From contig JAEDNQ010000096.1 in NCBI GenBank assembly GCA_016302435.1, positions 1 to 8,999 of the forward strand: 8,999 bases of DNA, read 5' to 3'. Numbering within the stretch: position 1 is the first letter of the stretch; each line of letters opens with the position of its first letter. Shown here piece by piece: positions 7,388 through 8,999 of the stretch. Under the pieces are notes generated by a model. It was not told where the DNA came from. It ran no database searches and saw nothing but the letters and a program-made list of their open reading frames with translations. Made by a program: the position numbers and the translations under genes. The DNA is from Bacteroidaceae bacterium. Its GTDB lineage: Bacteria; Bacteroidota; Bacteroidia; Bacteroidales; Bacteroidaceae.

Positions 7388-8212
7388 TTATTCCCTTTCC
7401 TTCCGTTTGGCTTCTTCCCAGTATTTATCCATATCCTCAAGCGGCATGTCCTTCAGGGCTATGCCGCTTTCTTTTGCTTTCTGCTCCACATAGTTAAACC
7501 TGCGAATGAACTTTTGGTTGGTGTGCTCCAACGCGTTGTCGGGGTTGATCTTGTAGAGACGGGCGGCATTGATGAGGCTGAAGAGTACGTCGCCAAACTC
7601 TTCTGTGGCATGGCGCTTGGCGGCTTCCTTCTCCTCTTCTGTCTCGGCTGAACTGAAGATGCGCTCTACTTCGGCCTCATATTCGCCTATCTCCTCCTTC
7701 ACTTTGGTCCACACGTCACGCCTCTCTTTCCAGTCAAAACCTACATTGCGAGCCTTGTCCTGTATGCGGTATGCCTTGACGAGGGAGGGAAGGGCATCGG
7801 GCACACCAGAGAGCACGGTCTTGTTGCCGTCCTTCTCCTGTGTCTTCCTCTGTTCCCATGTCTGGAGCACTTCGTTGGCTGTGTTGGCCTTCACGTCACC
7901 ATATACGTGGGGATGACGGAAAATGAGCTTGTCGCATAGCTTGTCACATACGTCGGCAATGTCGAATGCTCCTTTCTCTTCTCCTATCTTGGAGTAGAAG
8001 ACTATGTGGAGAAGGACATCTCCAAGCTCCTTGCAAATGTTAAAGTTGTCATTCTTGATAAGTGCGTCGCATAGCTCGTAGGTCTCCTCTATGGTGTTGG
8101 GGCGGAGGGATTCGTTGGTCTGCTTCCTGTCCCATGGGCACTTCTCTCGGAGCTCGTCCATGACATCGAGTAGACGGCTGAAGGCTTTTAGTTTTTCTTC
8201 TTTTGTGTGCAT
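7388..8212 (-). CDS. mazG: MazG nucleoside triphosphate pyrophosphohydrolase
   Basis: Hydrolyses (d)NTPs to NMPs and pyrophosphate, a cytoplasmic house-cleaning activity; in E. coli MazG also influences ppGpp levels. The 274 residues are typical of the two-domain bacterial form. The N-terminal domain has CPWDRKQTNESL (25-36), the metal-binding EExxE at 42-46 (EETYE) and ExxD at 62-65 (ELGD), plus FRHPHVYGD (98-106). The C-terminal domain has EEIGEYEAE (173-181 region) and EEFGD (204-208), again EExxE and ExxD, so both sites look intact. The linker GVPDALPSLVKAYRIQDKARNVGFDW is also characteristic. The start at 8212 (MHTKEEKLKAFSRLLDVMDE) aligns with the usual family N-terminus. It stands alone, convergent with metH and divergent from the tRNA cluster. 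Confidence 0.95.
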   Translation of the reverse strand: MHTKEEKLKAFSRLLDVMDELREKCPWDRKQTNESLRPNTIEETYELCDALIKNDNFNICKELGDVLLHIVFYSKIGEEKGAFDIADVCDKLCDKLIFRHPHVYGDVKANTANEVLQTWEQRKTQEKDGNKTVLSGVPDALPSLVKAYRIQDKARNVGFDWKERRDVWTKVKEEIGEYEAEVERIFSSAETEEEKEAAKRHATEEFGDVLFSLINAARLYKINPDNALEHTNQKFIRRFNYVEQKAKESGIALKDMPLEDMDKYWEEAKRKERE

Positions 8213-8250
8213 AATAGTCTATATTTATGTTGTAAATGGAAAATCTTCTG

Positions 8251-8258
8251 CAAAGTTA
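8251..8258 (-). promoter_or_regulatory. mazG: -7 promoter element for mazG
   Basis: On the minus strand the sequence reads TAACTTTG, an exact match to TAnnTTTG. The -33 region is T-rich but has no clear TTTG at the right spacing. It predicts a start near 8244 and a short leader of about 32 bases. Confidence 0.5.
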
Positions 8259-8278
8259 CGAATTTTTTTCGAAAAAGC

Positions 8279-8309
8279 TTTGTCAGTTCAAAAATAAGTC
8301 GTACCTTTG
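8279..8309 (+). promoter_or_regulatory. Promoter of the tRNA cluster
   Basis: TTTG (8279-8282), a 19-base spacer and TACCTTTG (8302-8309) fit the Bacteroidetes consensus at every fixed position. The predicted transcript starts near 8315, leaving about 70 bases before the first tRNA. It is back to back with the mazG promoter. Confidence 0.7.
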
Positions 8310-8384
8310 CACCGCAATTGAGAACGAGAGGTGCTCAAACGGGTTTCTGACCGCTTCTCTTTGCAAATTCAGAACTTAGTTTCC

Positions 8385-8472
8385 GGAAGGATGGGTGAGT
8401 GGCTGAAACCACCAGTTTGCTAAACTGACGTACGAGATTATCGTACCGGGGGTTCGAATCCCCCTCCTTCCG
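8385..8472 (+). tRNA. tRNA-Ser (anticodon GCU)
   Basis: The acceptor stem GGAAGGA (8385-8391) pairs with TCCTTCC (8465-8471), with discriminator G at 8472. The anticodon loop TTGCTAA carries GCT, which reads AGC and AGU. The class II variable arm GTACGA/TCGTAC is a perfect 6-bp stem, as expected for serine. The T arm is GGGGG-TTCGAAT-CCCCC. CCA is not encoded. It is first in the cluster, about 70 bases after the promoter. Confidence 0.95.
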
Positions 8473-8482
8473 CAACTAACAT

Positions 8483-8557
8483 GGCGCTTTCGTCTAGCGG
8501 CTAGGACACATGCCTCTCACGCATGGAACACGGGTTCGATTCCCGTAGGCGCTACCA
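8483..8557 (+). tRNA. tRNA-Glu (anticodon CUC), copy 1
   Basis: The anticodon arm CATGC-CTCTCAC-GCATG places CTC at positions 34-36, which reads GAG. The T arm is CGGG-TTCGATT-CCCG with one further pair. The acceptor stem GGCGCTT pairs with AGGCGCT, with G-U pairs at positions 1-72 and 6-67. Discriminator A is at 8554 and CCA is encoded (8555-8557). It is 10 bases downstream of tRNA-Ser. Confidence 0.94.
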
Positions 8558-8590
8558 AGTATGATAGTTCTGGATTGATTTACGATACAT

Positions 8591-8665
8591 GGCGCTTTCG
8601 TCTAGCGGCTAGGACACATGCCTCTCACGCATGGAACACGGGTTCGATTCCCGTAGGCGCTACCA
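8591..8665 (+). tRNA. tRNA-Glu (anticodon CUC), copy 2
   Basis: Base-for-base identical to copy 1 over the whole gene including the encoded CCA. It is separated from copy 1 by 33 bases and lies on the same probable transcript. Confidence 0.94.
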
Positions 8666-8695
8666 AGTCAAATGATTTGTTTTAGGTTAGTTTTT

Positions 8696-8738
8696 AAGAA
8701 ATGAGAAATTGCATGTTGCGTTCTTGTTTCTTTTTTTT
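8696..8738 (+). terminator. Intrinsic terminator of the tRNA cluster
   Basis: AAGAAATGAGAA (8696-8707) pairs with TTCTTGTTTCTT (8721-8732) over 12 positions, two of them G-U wobbles. The loop contains a further GCA/TGC pair. The stem runs directly into eight T residues (8731-8738). The stem is A/T-rich but the layout and its position 30 bases after the last tRNA fit a terminator. Confidence 0.65.
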
Positions 8739-8775
8739 GTTATATGCCTAAGGGAGAGTTTTTGGGGCAATTTCA

Positions 8776-8852
8776 TAAACCGGTAGTTTACGTTTGCTAA
8801 ACCGGTAGTTTACGTTTGCTAAACTGGTAGTTTACGTTTGCTAAACCGGTAG
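8776..8852 (+). repeat. 22-bp tandem repeat, 3.5 copies
   Basis: Units lie at 8776-8797, 8798-8819 and 8820-8841, with a partial fourth at 8842-8852. Each begins with TAAACCGGTAGTTTA, an inverted repeat TAAAC/GTTTA around CGGTA, and ends in CGTTTGC. The only difference is C to T in the third unit (AACTGG). There are no spacers between the units. The period is close to two helical turns. Confidence 0.92.
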
Positions 8853-8927
8853 CAGTCCTTACAGGGGCGCACGCTGTGTCTCCAGAGAGTACTTGTCTAT
8901 TCGATTATAGTCCCGATAATTCTTTTT

Positions 8928-8989
8928 CCACCGCTCCTTTTCTACCGCTCCTTTTCCACCCATCCTTTCCCACCGCTCCTTTTCCTCCG
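8928..8989 (+). repeat. 14-bp pyrimidine-rich tandem repeat, about 4.4 copies
   Basis: Units CCACCGCTCCTTTT (8928-8941), CTACCGCTCCTTTT (8942-8955), CCACCCATCCTTTC (8956-8969) and CCACCGCTCCTTTT (8970-8983), then a partial copy. Nearly all bases on the plus strand are C or T. The opposite strand repeats AAAGGAG. The 14-bp period breaks the reading frame, so it is unlikely to be coding. Confidence 0.85.
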
Positions 8990-8999
8990 ATTAATCTTC

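Larger units (their letters stand above)
8479..8668 (+). repeat. Tandem duplication carrying tRNA-Glu
   Basis: An 82-bp block (8479-8560) is repeated exactly at 8587-8668, a period of 108 bp. Identity extends four bases upstream and three bases downstream of the tRNA gene and then stops, so the 26-base spacer between the blocks is unique. Confidence 0.9.
8739..8999. other. Gene-free right end with two tandem repeats
   Basis: I find no convincing gene here. The stretch contains the 22-bp and 14-bp tandem repeats listed separately, with about 75 bases of unremarkable sequence between them. One minus-strand frame is open from the window edge to a TAA at 8907-8905, but it runs through the 14-bp repeat, gives low-complexity G/K/R-rich peptide and has no recognisable motif. 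Confidence 0.6.

Noticed and set aside
8385..8665. Integration site for a mobile element at the tRNA genes
   Set aside because: No integrase or displaced tRNA 3' fragment is visible; the only repeat is the full tRNA-Glu duplication.
8776..8852. CRISPR array
   Set aside because: The 22-bp units abut directly with no spacers and no cas genes are nearby.
8905..8999. C-terminal end of a minus-strand gene entering from the right
   Set aside because: The open frame is short, passes through a 14-bp repeat and gives low-complexity peptide; without the sequence beyond the edge it cannot be supported.

Overview
The window looks like an ordinary chromosomal segment of a member of the Bacteroidales, probably Prevotella-like. 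This rests on three observations. Promoters match the Bacteroidetes form (TTTG, about 20 bases, TAnnTTTG). Start codons are preceded by A/T-rich sequence rather than Shine-Dalgarno sites. The proteins have a Bacteroidetes character: a secreted TlpA-type thioredoxin, a secreted beta-rich repeat protein and a DUF4375/DMP19-like protein next to smpB. The family and lineage assignments come from reading motifs, not from a database search.

Left part (1-3071, minus strand): two exported proteins, probably one transcript. The upstream gene (3071 to 1716) is a periplasmic thioredoxin-fold protein with a CGPC active site. The downstream gene (1682 to beyond position 1) is a secreted protein built of about four repeats of roughly 150 residues; its C-terminus lies outside the window. 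A well-formed promoter (3160-3191) drives the pair. It is divergent from the promoter of the next group.

Middle part (3366-7317, plus strand): a DUF4375-like protein and smpB (tmRNA partner for ribosome rescue), only two bases apart. A 218-bp non-coding gap follows, unusually rich in repeats and inverted repeats. It leads to metH, a cobalamin-dependent methionine synthase of 921 residues that carries the homocysteine, folate and B12 modules but lacks the C-terminal AdoMet reactivation domain.

Right part (7388-8999): mazG (house-cleaning NTP pyrophosphohydrolase) lies on the minus strand, convergent with metH. It shares a divergent promoter region with a tRNA cluster: tRNA-Ser(GCU) and two identical tRNA-Glu(CUC) genes in a 108-bp tandem duplication. 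The cluster ends in a terminator-like hairpin. The last 260 bases have no recognisable gene and hold two tandem repeats, with 22-bp and 14-bp units.

I see no mobile element, CRISPR array, prophage or defence system, and nothing that is convincingly a new biological system. The most unusual points are the repeat-rich region in front of metH, with a possible promoter between imperfect inverted repeats, the truncated architecture of MetH, the repeat protein at the left edge, and the two tandem repeats at the right edge.
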